Origin: Streptomyces griseoviridis
GTDB taxonomy: Bacteria; Actinomycetota; Actinomycetes; Streptomycetales; Streptomycetaceae
Reading direction: 5' to 3'
Length of the DNA: 64,000 nt
Assembly (NCBI GenBank): GCA_014649155.1
Contig: BMSM01000005.1
Location: forward strand, 248,001-312,000
The stretch's first letter is position 1. Every line of letters starts with the position of its first letter. The translations under genes and the position numbers were made by a program. Under the pieces are notes generated by a model that searched no databases, was not told where the DNA came from, and saw only the letters and a program-made list of their open reading frames with translations. Positions 8,142-16,231 of the stretch are shown in pieces.

Positions 8142-9139
8142 GAGGCGTCCTGCGCGACACAGCGGGTGCGCTGGCTGCCGAGGCCGGTGATGGAGGCGTC
8201 CATCACGTCGCCGTCGCGCAGCAGCCGGCCCCAGTGCATGCCGTTGCCGGCGGGGGAGCCGGTGAGCACCAGGTCGCCGGGGAGCAGCCGGGCGGACTGC
8301 GAGGCGTAGGACACCATGCGGGCCAGCGAGAAGATCATGTCCTTCGTCGACTCGTCCTGCATGGTCTCGCCGTTCAGCTTCAGCACGAGCCGCAGGTCGC
8401 CGGGGTCCGCGAGCGAGCCGGCCGGCACGATCCAGGGGCCGAGCGGGGTGAAGCCGGGGGCGTTCTTGCTGCGCAGCCAGTCGGTGCCGATCTGCGGCAT
8501 GTCCCGGCGGAAGACGGTGGCCCGGTCGGTCAGGTCGTTGGCGATGGTGTACCCGGCGACGTACGACAGGGCCTCCTCCACCGGCACCCGGTACGCGGGC
8601 CGCCCGATGACCGCCGCCAGCTCCAGCTCCCAGTCCGGCTTCTCGGCCCAGGCGGGCAGGGTGACGTCGTCGTAGGGGCCGGTGACCGCGCTCGGCAGGC
8701 CGATGAAGACGTACGGGAGGTCCTCGGCCGCCCGCCGGTCCATCAGCTCGGCGGCCTCCGCGCGCCGCTCGGCCTCGGGCCGCTCGTCCCCGGGGGCGCG
8801 GTGCGCCACGTGCAGGTCGATCACGTGCTGCCGGTAGTTCGCCCCGGACTGGAACACCTGGCGCGGCTCGACCGGCGCGTGCACCCGGAACTCCGCGAGC
8901 GGCCTGCGGACCGCGTCGCCGTCCCCGGCCAGCGCCCGCAGCCGCTCCAGCGCCGTGTCCCAGCGCTCCAGCAGGTCCCGGACGGTCAGCCGCTCGTCGC
9001 CGAAGGCGGCGCGCAGGTCCAGCACCTGCCCGTCCGGGGTGACGAGGGCGGGGAAGGCCGGGCCGTCCGGCGCCGACAGCGTGCCGAGCGCGAAGGGGCC
9101 GGTGAACAGCGCGGACGAGGGTTCAGGTTTCACGGGCAT
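8138..9139 (-). CDS. Fumarylacetoacetate hydrolase family protein (second copy), first gene of catabolic operon
   Basis: The 333-residue FAH-fold protein has metal-binding glutamates in Trp-Glu-Leu-Glu-Leu-Ala and an aspartate in Ala-Asn-Asp-Leu-Thr-Asp-Arg. It differs clearly from the copy at 3083. It carries an extra N-terminal domain of about 110 residues, as in many 2-hydroxyhepta-2,4-diene-1,7-dioate isomerase/acylpyruvase relatives. It starts at ATG 9139 after the sequence AGGAGGACATGCCC (revcomp), where AGGAGG is a strong ribosome site. It is the promoter-proximal gene of the nine-gene operon and is transcribed away from the LysR gene, from which it is separated by 127 bp. Confidence 0.85.
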   Translation of the reverse strand: MPVKPEPSSALFTGPFALGTLSAPDGPAFPALVTPDGQVLDLRAAFGDERLTVRDLLERWDTALERLRALAGDGDAVRRPLAEFRVHAPVEPRQVFQSGANYRQHVIDLHVAHRAPGDERPEAERRAEAAELMDRRAAEDLPYVFIGLPSAVTGPYDDVTLPAWAEKPDWELELAAVIGRPAYRVPVEEALSYVAGYTIANDLTDRATVFRRDMPQIGTDWLRSKNAPGFTPLGPWIVPAGSLADPGDLRLVLKLNGETMQDESTKDMIFSLARMVSYASQSARLLPGDLVLTGSPAGNGMHWGRLLRDGDVMDASITGLGSQRTRCVAQDAS

Positions 9140-9201
9140 GTCCTCCTGATTGCGGTGGGACTAATCTGGACCCGCCCGCCACGATCAGGGAAATAGATTG
9201 T

Positions 9202-9229
9202 GTGGATAGCAGTCATCCACCTGATGGAT
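9202..9229. promoter_or_regulatory. Nested palindromes between operon and LysR gene, candidate LysR operator
   Basis: GTGGAT at 9202-9207 pairs with ATCCAC at 9215-9220 over a 7-nt spacer. ATCCA at 9215-9219 also pairs with TGGAT at 9225-9229. Both dyads contain the LysR-type T-N11-A core (T9207/A9219 and T9216/A9228). The shared middle half-site would let a LysR tetramer shift between sites when it binds inducer. The site lies 38 bp upstream of the regulator start and about 63 bp upstream of the catabolic operon start. Confidence 0.5.
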
Positions 9230-9266
9230 TACCGCTGGTCGGAGCCTCACAGCAAGGGGAAGCCCG

Positions 9267-10175
9267 GTGAACCTGGCCCGTCTCGACCTCAACCTCGTCG
9301 TCGCCCTGCGCGCCCTGCTGGAGGAACGCAACGTCACCCGCGCCGGACAGCGCGTCGGGCTCAGCCAGCCCGCGATGAGCGCAGCCCTGGCCCGGCTGCG
9401 CCGCCACTTCGACGACGACCTGCTCGCACGCGTCGGCGGCCACTACGAACTCACCGCCCTCGGGCAGGTCCTGCTCGACCGCACCTCCACCGCCTACGAC
9501 GTCCTGGAACGCCTCTTCGCCAGCCAGGCCGACTTCGACCCGGCCGGGGAGACCCGCGAGTTCAAGCTGATCGCCTCCGACTACGCCGTCGCCGTCTTCG
9601 GCACCGAACTCGCCCGTGTCGTCCACGAGGAGGGCCCCGGCATCCGGCTCCGCTTCACCCAGACCCCGCCCGGCGTCACCGACGACACCGCGACCACGCT
9701 CAGCGCCTGCGACGGCCTGCTCATGCCGCACGGCGTGATCAGCGACTTCCCCGCCACCGACCTCTACGAGGACCGCTGGGTCTTCCTCGTCGCCGACGAC
9801 CACCCCGGCGTCGGCGAACGGCTCACCCGCGACGACCTCTCCCGTCTGCCCTGGGTCACCTACCAGCGCACCTACGACGCCCCGGCGGTACGCCAGCTCG
9901 GCATGCTCGGCGTGGAACCGCGGGCCGAAGTCTCCGTCGACAGCTTCCAACTGCTGCCCCTGCTGGTGGCCGGCACCCGCCGCGTCGCCCTGGTGCAGGC
10001 CCGCCTCGCCCGGCTGCTGGCGCCGCTCGCGCCGGTGCGGACCGTGGAGCCGCCGTACGAGGCGGTGCCGCTGCGCGAGGCGCTGTGGTGGCACCCGGTG
10101 CACACCCACGACGCGGCCCACATCTGGCTGCGGGAGACGGCGGCACGGGTCGGCCGGCGGCTGGCCGGCGGTTGA
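9267..10175 (+). CDS. LysR-family transcriptional regulator
   Basis: The 302-residue protein begins at GTG 9267 behind AAGGGGAAG. It has an N-terminal winged helix-turn-helix (residues about 3-62, with Thr-Arg-Ala-Gly-Gln-Arg-Val-Gly-Leu-Ser-Gln-Pro-Ala-Met-Ser) and a C-terminal periplasmic-binding-like effector domain from about residue 90. It resembles the NodD/LinR branch, which has an N-terminal Asp-Leu-Asn-Leu start. It is divergent to the nine-gene catabolic operon and is almost certainly its activator or repressor, responding to a pathway substrate or intermediate. Confidence 0.85.
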   Translation: MNLARLDLNLVVALRALLEERNVTRAGQRVGLSQPAMSAALARLRRHFDDDLLARVGGHYELTALGQVLLDRTSTAYDVLERLFASQADFDPAGETREFKLIASDYAVAVFGTELARVVHEEGPGIRLRFTQTPPGVTDDTATTLSACDGLLMPHGVISDFPATDLYEDRWVFLVADDHPGVGERLTRDDLSRLPWVTYQRTYDAPAVRQLGMLGVEPRAEVSVDSFQLLPLLVAGTRRVALVQARLARLLAPLAPVRTVEPPYEAVPLREALWWHPVHTHDAAHIWLRETAARVGRRLAGG

Positions 10176-10197
10176 TCCACCGGGCGTGTCCCAGGTG

Positions 10198-10234
10198 TTC
10201 CGGGACGGTCATGTGAGCGGTAACATCGCCGCTC
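10198..10234 (+). promoter_or_regulatory. Putative promoter and operator of the beta-galactosidase gene
   Basis: TTCCGG (10198-10203) and TAACAT (10221-10226) are spaced by 17 bp as -35 and -10 elements. An inverted repeat, GAGCGG at 10215-10220 and CCGCTC at 10229-10234, flanks the -10. Repression by a sugar-responsive regulator binding there is plausible. No LacI gene is present nearby. Confidence 0.35.
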
Positions 10235-10277
10235 GCCGCCCTGTCCCGCGGCCGCCCCCGGCAGAAGGACCGTACGG

Positions 10278-12296
10278 ATGACGAACCGGCGCACCTGGCC
10301 CCTCGACACACCCGGCATCGCCTACGGAGGCGACTACAACCCCGAACAGTGGCCCCTGGACGTCCAGGTGGAGGACATCGAGCTGATGCGCGAGGCGGGC
10401 GTCAGCCTGCTCAGCGTCGCCATCTTCTCCTGGGCCCGGCTCGAACCCCGCGAGGGCGTCCACGACTTCGGCTGGCTCGACGCGGTGCTGGACCGGCTGC
10501 ACGCGGCCGGCATCCGCGTCGCCCTCGCCACCGCCACGGCCTCGCCGCCGCCCTGGCTGACCCGGAAGCACCCCGAGATCCTGCCCCGCACCGCCGACGG
10601 CACGGTGCTGCACCAGGGCGCCCGGCAGTCGTACGCCATCGCCTCACCCGTCTTCCGCCGCTACGCCCTGCGGATGACCCGCACCCTGGCCGAGCGGTAC
10701 GCCGGCCATCCGGCGCTCGCGCTGTGGCACGTGGACAACGAACTGGGCTGCCATGTGCCGCACGACTTCTCCGACGCCTCCGCCGCCGCGTTCCGCACCT
10801 GGCTGCGCGAGCGCTACGGCACCGTCGACGCCCTCAACGCGGCCTGGGGCACGGCCTTCTGGTCCCAGCGCTACGACAGCTTCGACGAGGTCCTGCCGCC
10901 GCTGGCCGCGCCCACGTTCGTCAACCCCACCCAGCGGCTCGACTTCGCCCGGTTCTCCTCCGACGAGCACCTGGCCCACTACCGGGCCCTGCGCGACGTG
11001 CTGCGCGAGGTCACCCCGGACGTGCCCGCCACCACCAACTTCATGATGAACACCCGCAACAAGTGGATCGACTACTTCTCCTGGTCGGCCGAGACGGACG
11101 TGATCGCCAACGACCACTACCTGATCGCCGCCGACCCCGAGGCCCACGTCGAACTCGCCCTCTCCGCCGACCTCAGCCGCGGCGTCGCGGGCGGCGCCCC
11201 CTGGATGCTCATGGAGCACTCCACCTCCGCGGTCAACTGGCAGCCCCGCAACCGGCCGAAGCACCCCGGCGAGATGCTCCGCAACTCCCTCGCCCATGTC
11301 GCGCGCGGCGCCGACGCGGTGATGTTCTTCCAGTGGCGGCAGTCCCTCGCCGGCGCGGAGAAGTACCACTCGGCCATGGTCCCGCACGCCGGCCGGGACA
11401 CCGACGTGTTCCGCTCCACCGTCGCGCTCGGCCGGTCCCTCCGGGCACTGGCGGAGGTGCGGGGCAGCCGGGTCCGCGCCGACGTGGCGCTGGTCCTCGA
11501 CTATCCCTCCTGGTGGGCCGCCGAACAGGACGCCCACCCCACCGAGGCCCTCGACTACCAGGCCGAACTGCTGCGCTGGTACCGGGCCCTGTGGAAGCTG
11601 GGCGTCACCGCCGACGTCGTCCCCGCCGACGCGGACCTCGGCGCCTACCGCGCGGTGCTCGCCCCGACCCTCTACAGCGTCACGGACGCCGTGGCCGCCC
11701 GGATCGCCGGCGCGGCCACCGCCGGGACCTCGGTCCTGCTGACCTTCTTCAGCGGCATCGTCGACGAGCACGACCACGTACGTCCCGGCGGGTACCCGGG
11801 CGCGTTCCGGGAACTCCTCGGGGTGCGCAGCGAGGAGTTCTGGCCGTTCCTGGAGGGCGAGGCGTATCCGCTCGACGACGGTTCCACGGCCGACCTGTGG
11901 GGCGAGAAGACCCGCCTGGAGGGCGCCGAGGCGGTCCGGGTCTGGGCCGGCGGGCCGCTGGCCGGGCGCCCCGCCGTGACCCGCCGCACGGTGGGCCGCG
12001 GCGCCGCCTGGTACGTCGCCGCCCGGCCCGACGAGCGGGGCGTGGACCGGTTGGTGCGGGCGCTGCTGGACGAGGCGGGTGTCACCCCCGAGGTGCCCGG
12101 CCTGCCCGCCGGGGTCGAGGCGGTCCGCCGCCACCGGGCGGACGGCACCCGCTACCTCTTCCTCCTGAACCACACCGGCGAGGACGTCGAGGTCCCGGCC
12201 CACGGGCGGGAACTCCTCCACGACCGGGCGGTGACCGGCGCGGTCGGCCTGCCGGCCCACGGGTCCGCCGTCGTACGGGAGGAACGGCCGGCGTGA
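10278..12296 (+). CDS. Beta-galactosidase, glycoside hydrolase family 42
   Basis: The 672-residue protein has the standard GH42 three-part layout: TIM barrel to about residue 390, a trimerisation domain to about 600 and a short beta domain. The N-terminal Tyr-Gly-Gly-Asp-Tyr-Asn-Pro-Glu-Gln-Trp is the family signature. The acid/base is Glu155 (His-Val-Asp-Asn-Glu-Leu-Gly-Cys) and the nucleophile is Glu313 (Leu-Met-Glu-His-Ser). There is no signal peptide, so it acts on imported galactosides in the cytoplasm. The ATG at 10278 follows AGAAGGA. It stands alone, without a sugar transporter beside it. Confidence 0.93.
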   Translation: MTNRRTWPLDTPGIAYGGDYNPEQWPLDVQVEDIELMREAGVSLLSVAIFSWARLEPREGVHDFGWLDAVLDRLHAAGIRVALATATASPPPWLTRKHPEILPRTADGTVLHQGARQSYAIASPVFRRYALRMTRTLAERYAGHPALALWHVDNELGCHVPHDFSDASAAAFRTWLRERYGTVDALNAAWGTAFWSQRYDSFDEVLPPLAAPTFVNPTQRLDFARFSSDEHLAHYRALRDVLREVTPDVPATTNFMMNTRNKWIDYFSWSAETDVIANDHYLIAADPEAHVELALSADLSRGVAGGAPWMLMEHSTSAVNWQPRNRPKHPGEMLRNSLAHVARGADAVMFFQWRQSLAGAEKYHSAMVPHAGRDTDVFRSTVALGRSLRALAEVRGSRVRADVALVLDYPSWWAAEQDAHPTEALDYQAELLRWYRALWKLGVTADVVPADADLGAYRAVLAPTLYSVTDAVAARIAGAATAGTSVLLTFFSGIVDEHDHVRPGGYPGAFRELLGVRSEEFWPFLEGEAYPLDDGSTADLWGEKTRLEGAEAVRVWAGGPLAGRPAVTRRTVGRGAAWYVAARPDERGVDRLVRALLDEAGVTPEVPGLPAGVEAVRRHRADGTRYLFLLNHTGEDVEVPAHGRELLHDRAVTGAVGLPAHGSAVVREERPA

Positions 12297-12482
12297 CCGC
12301 CGGTGCGCGGCCGGAGCGGCGGCCGGGCGGGTGGCGTCGCGGGACCCCGGTGACGGCTGGTCCGGCGGGTCCCGGAGCCCCCGGACGACGGCCGGTCCGG
12401 GGCGGCCGAGGACCCTGGATGACCGCCGGTCCGGTGGCATCCCGAGGGGTACGGCGTGCCGGGGCGGCCGGGCGGCATATCC

Positions 12483-12490
12483 GATATATC
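12483..12490 (+). promoter_or_regulatory. AT-rich palindromic patch upstream of mrpA
   Basis: The 255-bp gap after the beta-galactosidase gene holds no gene. Its only AT-rich patch is GGCATATCCGATATATCAC around 12474-12492, containing the perfect palindrome GATATATC. It lies about 60 bp before the mrpA ATG, where the operon promoter or an operator would be expected. No clear -35/-10 pair is visible. Confidence 0.25.
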
Positions 12491-12551
12491 ACTGTCGGGT
12501 GTTCTGCCCCCGAGCCGTCCCCGCCGTCCCCGCCCCTTCGGGCGGGCCCGG

Positions 12552-15470
12552 ATGACCGCGCTCGTCCTGTGCCACTTCGCGCTCGCGCTGTGCGCCGCGC
12601 CGCTGGTGCGCTGGTGCGGCTCCCGCGCCTTCCTGGTGCTCGCCCTGCCGCCGCTGGCCGCCGCGGTCTGGGCGGCCGGGCGGTGGAGCACGGTGGCCGC
12701 CGGCGGCGCCGACACGACCGTGTGGACCTGGCTGCCCGACTACCGCGTGGACTGGGCGCTGCGCCTGGACGCCCTCGCCGAACTGATGGTGCTGCTCGCC
12801 GCCGGTGTCGGCACCCTCGTCCTCGTCTACTGCGTCTCCTACTTCGACGCCCGCTCGCCCCAGCTCGGCCGGTTCGCGGGCAGCCTGCTCGCCTTCGCCG
12901 GGGCGATGCTCGGACTGGTCCTCGCCGACGACCTGATCCTGCTGTACATCTTCTGGGAACTGACCACCGTCTTCTCCTACCTGCTGATCGGCCAGACCAG
13001 CGACCGCAAACGCAACCGGCGCAGCGCCCTCCAGGCCCTCACCGTCACCACCCTCGGCGGCCTCACCATGCTGGTCGGGTTCCTGCTCCTCGGCCACGAG
13101 GCGGGCACCTTCCGGATCTCGGCGATCCTCGCCGACCCCCCGCCCCCCTCCGGCGCGCTCTCCGCGGCCGTCGTGCTGATCCTCGTCGGCGCCCTGTCCA
13201 AGTCCGCGATCTGGCCGTTCAGCCTGTGGCTGCCCAACGCGATGGCCGCGCCCACCCCGGTCAGCGCCTATCTGCACGCCGCCGCGATGGTGAAGGCCGG
13301 CGTCTACCTCATCGCCCGGCTCGCCCCGGCCTTCGCGGAGGTCACGCCCTGGCGGCCGCTGCTGCTGGTCCTCGGCTCCGCGACGATGCTGCTCGGCGGC
13401 TGGCGGGCGCTGCGCCTGCACGACCTCAAGCTGGTCCTCGCCCACGGCACCGTCAGCCAGCTCGGCTTCCTCACCGTCCTCACCGGCGCGGGCCGGCACG
13501 ACACCGGCCTCGCCGCCGTCGCGATGATCCTCGGCCACGCCCTGTTCAAGGCGCCGCTGTTCCTCGTCACCGGCATCGTCGACCACGCCACCGGCACCCG
13601 TGACCTGCGGCGCCTGTCCGGGCTCGGGCGGCGGCTGCCCGCGGTGTGCGCGGTCGCCGTCGTGGCCGGGCTCTCCATGGCCGCCGTACCGCCGCTGCTC
13701 GGGTTCACCGCGAAGGAGGCCGCGTTCCAGGCGCTGCTCGACGGGGACACCGCCGACCGGTGGGCGCTCGCCGCGACCGTCGCCGGCTCGGCGCTGACCA
13801 CCGCGTACACCCTGCGCTACCTGTGGGGCGCCTTCGCCCGCAAGCCCGGCGTGCCCGGCACCCGCGCCCACCCCGTCCGCCCCGCCTTCCTCGCCCCGCC
13901 CGCCGTCCTCGCCCTCGCCTGCCTGGTCCTCGGACCCGGCACGGGGTGGCTGCGAGGACTGTTCGGCACGTACGCCGCCCAGTTCCCCGCGCCCGCGCAC
14001 CCGTACCACCTCGCGCTCTGGCACGGCGCCGGCCCCGCGTTCTGGCTGTCCTGCGCCGCCTGGGCGGGCGGCGTCCTGCTCTTCCTCGCCGCCGCTCCCG
14101 TACTGCGCCTCGGCGAGCGGCTCGCGTGGCGCTCCGCCGACCGGTACTTCGGCCGGCTGCTGCTCGGCCTGGAACGCACCGCCCTGCAATGCACCGGCTT
14201 CGTGCAGCGCGGCTCCCTGTCGGTGTACCTGGTGACCACCCTCAGCGTGGTGCTGGCCGGGCAGATCGCCGTCCTCGCCGTCGACGCGCCCTGGGGCGGG
14301 GTCCCCGCCCCGCGCGTCTGGGACACCCCGGCCCAGGCCGGGATCGGGCTGATGACGTGCGCCGTCGCCCTGCTCTGCCTGGGGGTGCGGCGCCGGATGA
14401 AGGCGGTCGTCCTCGCCGGACTGACCGGGTACGGCACCGCCCTGCTGTTCGTCCTCCAGGGCGCCCCCGACCTCGCCCTCACCCAGTTCTGCGTCGAGAC
14501 CGTCTCGATGATCGTCTTCGTGCTGGTGCTGCGCCGGATGCCCGTGCTCTTCGAGGAGAACTTCGTCCCGCTGCGGCGCCTGCTGCGGATGCCGGTGGCG
14601 CTGGCCGGCGGCGGCGCCGCCGCCCTCGTCGTCTGGATCATGGCAGGGCACCGGCGGGGCGACGGTTCCGCCGGGGCCGCCATGGTGCAGGAGGTCGCCC
14701 ACCACGGCCTGAAGGACGTCGTCGCCACCATCCTGGTCGACCTGCGGGCCTGGGACACCATGGGGGAGTCCGCCGTCCTGGCGGTCGCCGCGGTCGGCGT
14801 GACCAGCCTGATCTACCTGCACCGCCGCACCGACGCCGCCGGCCCGCCGGTCCTGCCGCTGCCCGGCGACCACCCCGAGGCCGCCCTGCGCACCGACGGC
14901 AGCGTGGCCTCGGGCGCCCTCGCGGGCCTGCCCAGCGGTGACGAGGGCGCACCGGAGCGGACCTGGCTCGCGGCCGGCTCCACCCTCGCGCCCGAGCGCC
15001 GCTCCATCGTCCTCGAAGTGGTGGCCCGCCTCATCTACCACCCGATCCTCGTCCTCTCCGTCTACCTGCTGATGTGCGCGGAGAACCTGCCGGGCGGCGG
15101 CTTCGTCGCCGGTCTGGTCGCCGGGGTCGCCTTCATCACCCGCTACCTCGCCGGCGGCCGGCACGAACTCGCCGACGCCGCGCCGTTCGCCCCCGGCCTC
15201 TTCACCGGCCTCGGCCTGTTCCTGTCCACCGGCGTGGCCCTCGGCGGCCTCGCCGAGGGCACCGTGCTGCACGGCTGGACCTGGCACGGCCGCCTCCCGG
15301 TGTGGGGCGACGCCCACCTGTCCACGGCCGTCCTCTTCGACTGCGGCGTCTACCTGCTCGTCCTCGGCGTGGTCCTCGACATCGTGCGCGCCCTGGGCGC
15401 CCGCATCGACCGGCACATCGAACGGGCGGCGGCCCTGCGGGCGCAGGGGCGGGGGGCGGAGCCGGCATGA
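12552..15470 (+). CDS. mrpA: Na+/H+ antiporter subunit A fused to subunit B (MrpA-MrpB)
   Basis: The start at ATG 12552 gives 972 residues, about 20 transmembrane segments. Residues about 1-500 form the NuoL-like proton-translocating domain with the Trp-Leu-Pro-Asn-Ala-Met-Ala-Ala-Pro-Thr-Pro-Val-Ser-Ala hallmark. An MrpA-specific membrane region follows. The last ~150 residues (from Ile-Val-Leu-Glu-Val-Val-Ala-Arg) are an MnhB/MrpB domain with Pro-Gly-Gly-Gly-Phe-Val-Ala-Gly. No separate mrpB exists in the operon, so the fusion replaces it. The seven-component Mrp complex exports Na+ in exchange for H+ and supports pH and salt tolerance. It is the first gene of six. Confidence 0.92.
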   Translation: MTALVLCHFALALCAAPLVRWCGSRAFLVLALPPLAAAVWAAGRWSTVAAGGADTTVWTWLPDYRVDWALRLDALAELMVLLAAGVGTLVLVYCVSYFDARSPQLGRFAGSLLAFAGAMLGLVLADDLILLYIFWELTTVFSYLLIGQTSDRKRNRRSALQALTVTTLGGLTMLVGFLLLGHEAGTFRISAILADPPPPSGALSAAVVLILVGALSKSAIWPFSLWLPNAMAAPTPVSAYLHAAAMVKAGVYLIARLAPAFAEVTPWRPLLLVLGSATMLLGGWRALRLHDLKLVLAHGTVSQLGFLTVLTGAGRHDTGLAAVAMILGHALFKAPLFLVTGIVDHATGTRDLRRLSGLGRRLPAVCAVAVVAGLSMAAVPPLLGFTAKEAAFQALLDGDTADRWALAATVAGSALTTAYTLRYLWGAFARKPGVPGTRAHPVRPAFLAPPAVLALACLVLGPGTGWLRGLFGTYAAQFPAPAHPYHLALWHGAGPAFWLSCAAWAGGVLLFLAAAPVLRLGERLAWRSADRYFGRLLLGLERTALQCTGFVQRGSLSVYLVTTLSVVLAGQIAVLAVDAPWGGVPAPRVWDTPAQAGIGLMTCAVALLCLGVRRRMKAVVLAGLTGYGTALLFVLQGAPDLALTQFCVETVSMIVFVLVLRRMPVLFEENFVPLRRLLRMPVALAGGGAAALVVWIMAGHRRGDGSAGAAMVQEVAHHGLKDVVATILVDLRAWDTMGESAVLAVAAVGVTSLIYLHRRTDAAGPPVLPLPGDHPEAALRTDGSVASGALAGLPSGDEGAPERTWLAAGSTLAPERRSIVLEVVARLIYHPILVLSVYLLMCAENLPGGGFVAGLVAGVAFITRYLAGGRHELADAAPFAPGLFTGLGLFLSTGVALGGLAEGTVLHGWTWHGRLPVWGDAHLSTAVLFDCGVYLLVLGVVLDIVRALGARIDRHIERAAALRAQGRGAEPA

Positions 15471-16231
15471 CCGTCAGCCTGTCCCTGCTGGTGACCGCGG
15501 CGGTGCTCAGCGCCGCCGGGGGTGTGCTGCTGCTGACCCGGTCCCTGACCCGCATCCTGCTCGGCGCGGTCGTCCTCGGCAACGGCGTCAACCTGCTGGT
15601 CCTCGCCTCCACCGGCAGCGCGGGGGACGCCCCGCTGCTCTACCCGAACGTCATCCGCAACCGCGTCACCGACCCGCTGCCCCAGGCCATCGCGCTCACC
15701 GCGATCGTCATCACCCTCGCCACCACCGCGTTCCTGCTCTCCATGGCCTACCGCAGCCACCAGGTCACCGGCTCCGACGAGATCAGCGACGACACCGAGG
15801 ACCGGCTGGTCGCGTTGCGCGCCGAGTTCCTCGACCGGCGCGGGGAACTGCGGGCCGGCTACCGCCGGGCCAGGGCCGAGCGCGGCACCACCCGCGAGCA
15901 GCGCGAACGCTACCGGGCCGCCCGCAGGCGGCTGCGCGACCGGATGCGGGAGGAGCGCGCCTACCAGGCCCGCGCCACCGACGTCTCCGGGAACCTCTGG
16001 AACGACATCCTCGGCGCCGACCCGGAGGACTACCGCGCCGGCCGGGAACAGGGCTCCACCGACGCCGCCGGCCGCCCCGGCCCCGCCCCCGCCCGGGACG
16101 CCGGCCCCTGCAACGACCCCGACGAGTCCGGCCACGAACCCGCCGAGGACGCCCGGGAACCGGGGGACACCCCGCCGGGACCCGACCAGCCCGACGACCC
16201 CGAGGGCGCCGGCCAGGAAGGATCACCGTGA
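15467..16231 (+). CDS. mrpC: Na+/H+ antiporter subunit C (MrpC) with long charged tail
   Basis: The first ~110 residues form the three-helix NuoK-like MrpC subunit, including the conserved Gly-Asn-Gly-Val-Asn-Leu-Leu and the Asp-Pro-Leu-Pro-Gln-Ala-Ile-Ala-Leu-Thr-Ala-Ile-Val-Ile motif. A further ~140 residues follow, first Arg/Glu-rich and probably helical, then Pro/Asp/Gly-rich and disordered. The total of 254 residues is about twice the usual MrpC length. ATG 15467 overlaps the mrpA stop by 4 bp. The tail faces the cytoplasm by topology and could serve as a regulatory or assembly extension; this is inference. Confidence 0.9.
   Translation: MTVSLSLLVTAAVLSAAGGVLLLTRSLTRILLGAVVLGNGVNLLVLASTGSAGDAPLLYPNVIRNRVTDPLPQAIALTAIVITLATTAFLLSMAYRSHQVTGSDEISDDTEDRLVALRAEFLDRRGELRAGYRRARAERGTTREQRERYRAARRRLRDRMREERAYQARATDVSGNLWNDILGADPEDYRAGREQGSTDAAGRPGPAPARDAGPCNDPDESGHEPAEDAREPGDTPPGPDQPDDPEGAGQEGSP

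Noticed and set aside
12489-15416. Very long open frame (over 900 codons) on the minus strand opposite mrpA
   Set aside because: The other strand encodes a clear multi-helix MrpA-B protein. The antisense product is Gly/Gln/Glu/Asp-rich with no domain, as expected when GC-rich codons are read backwards.
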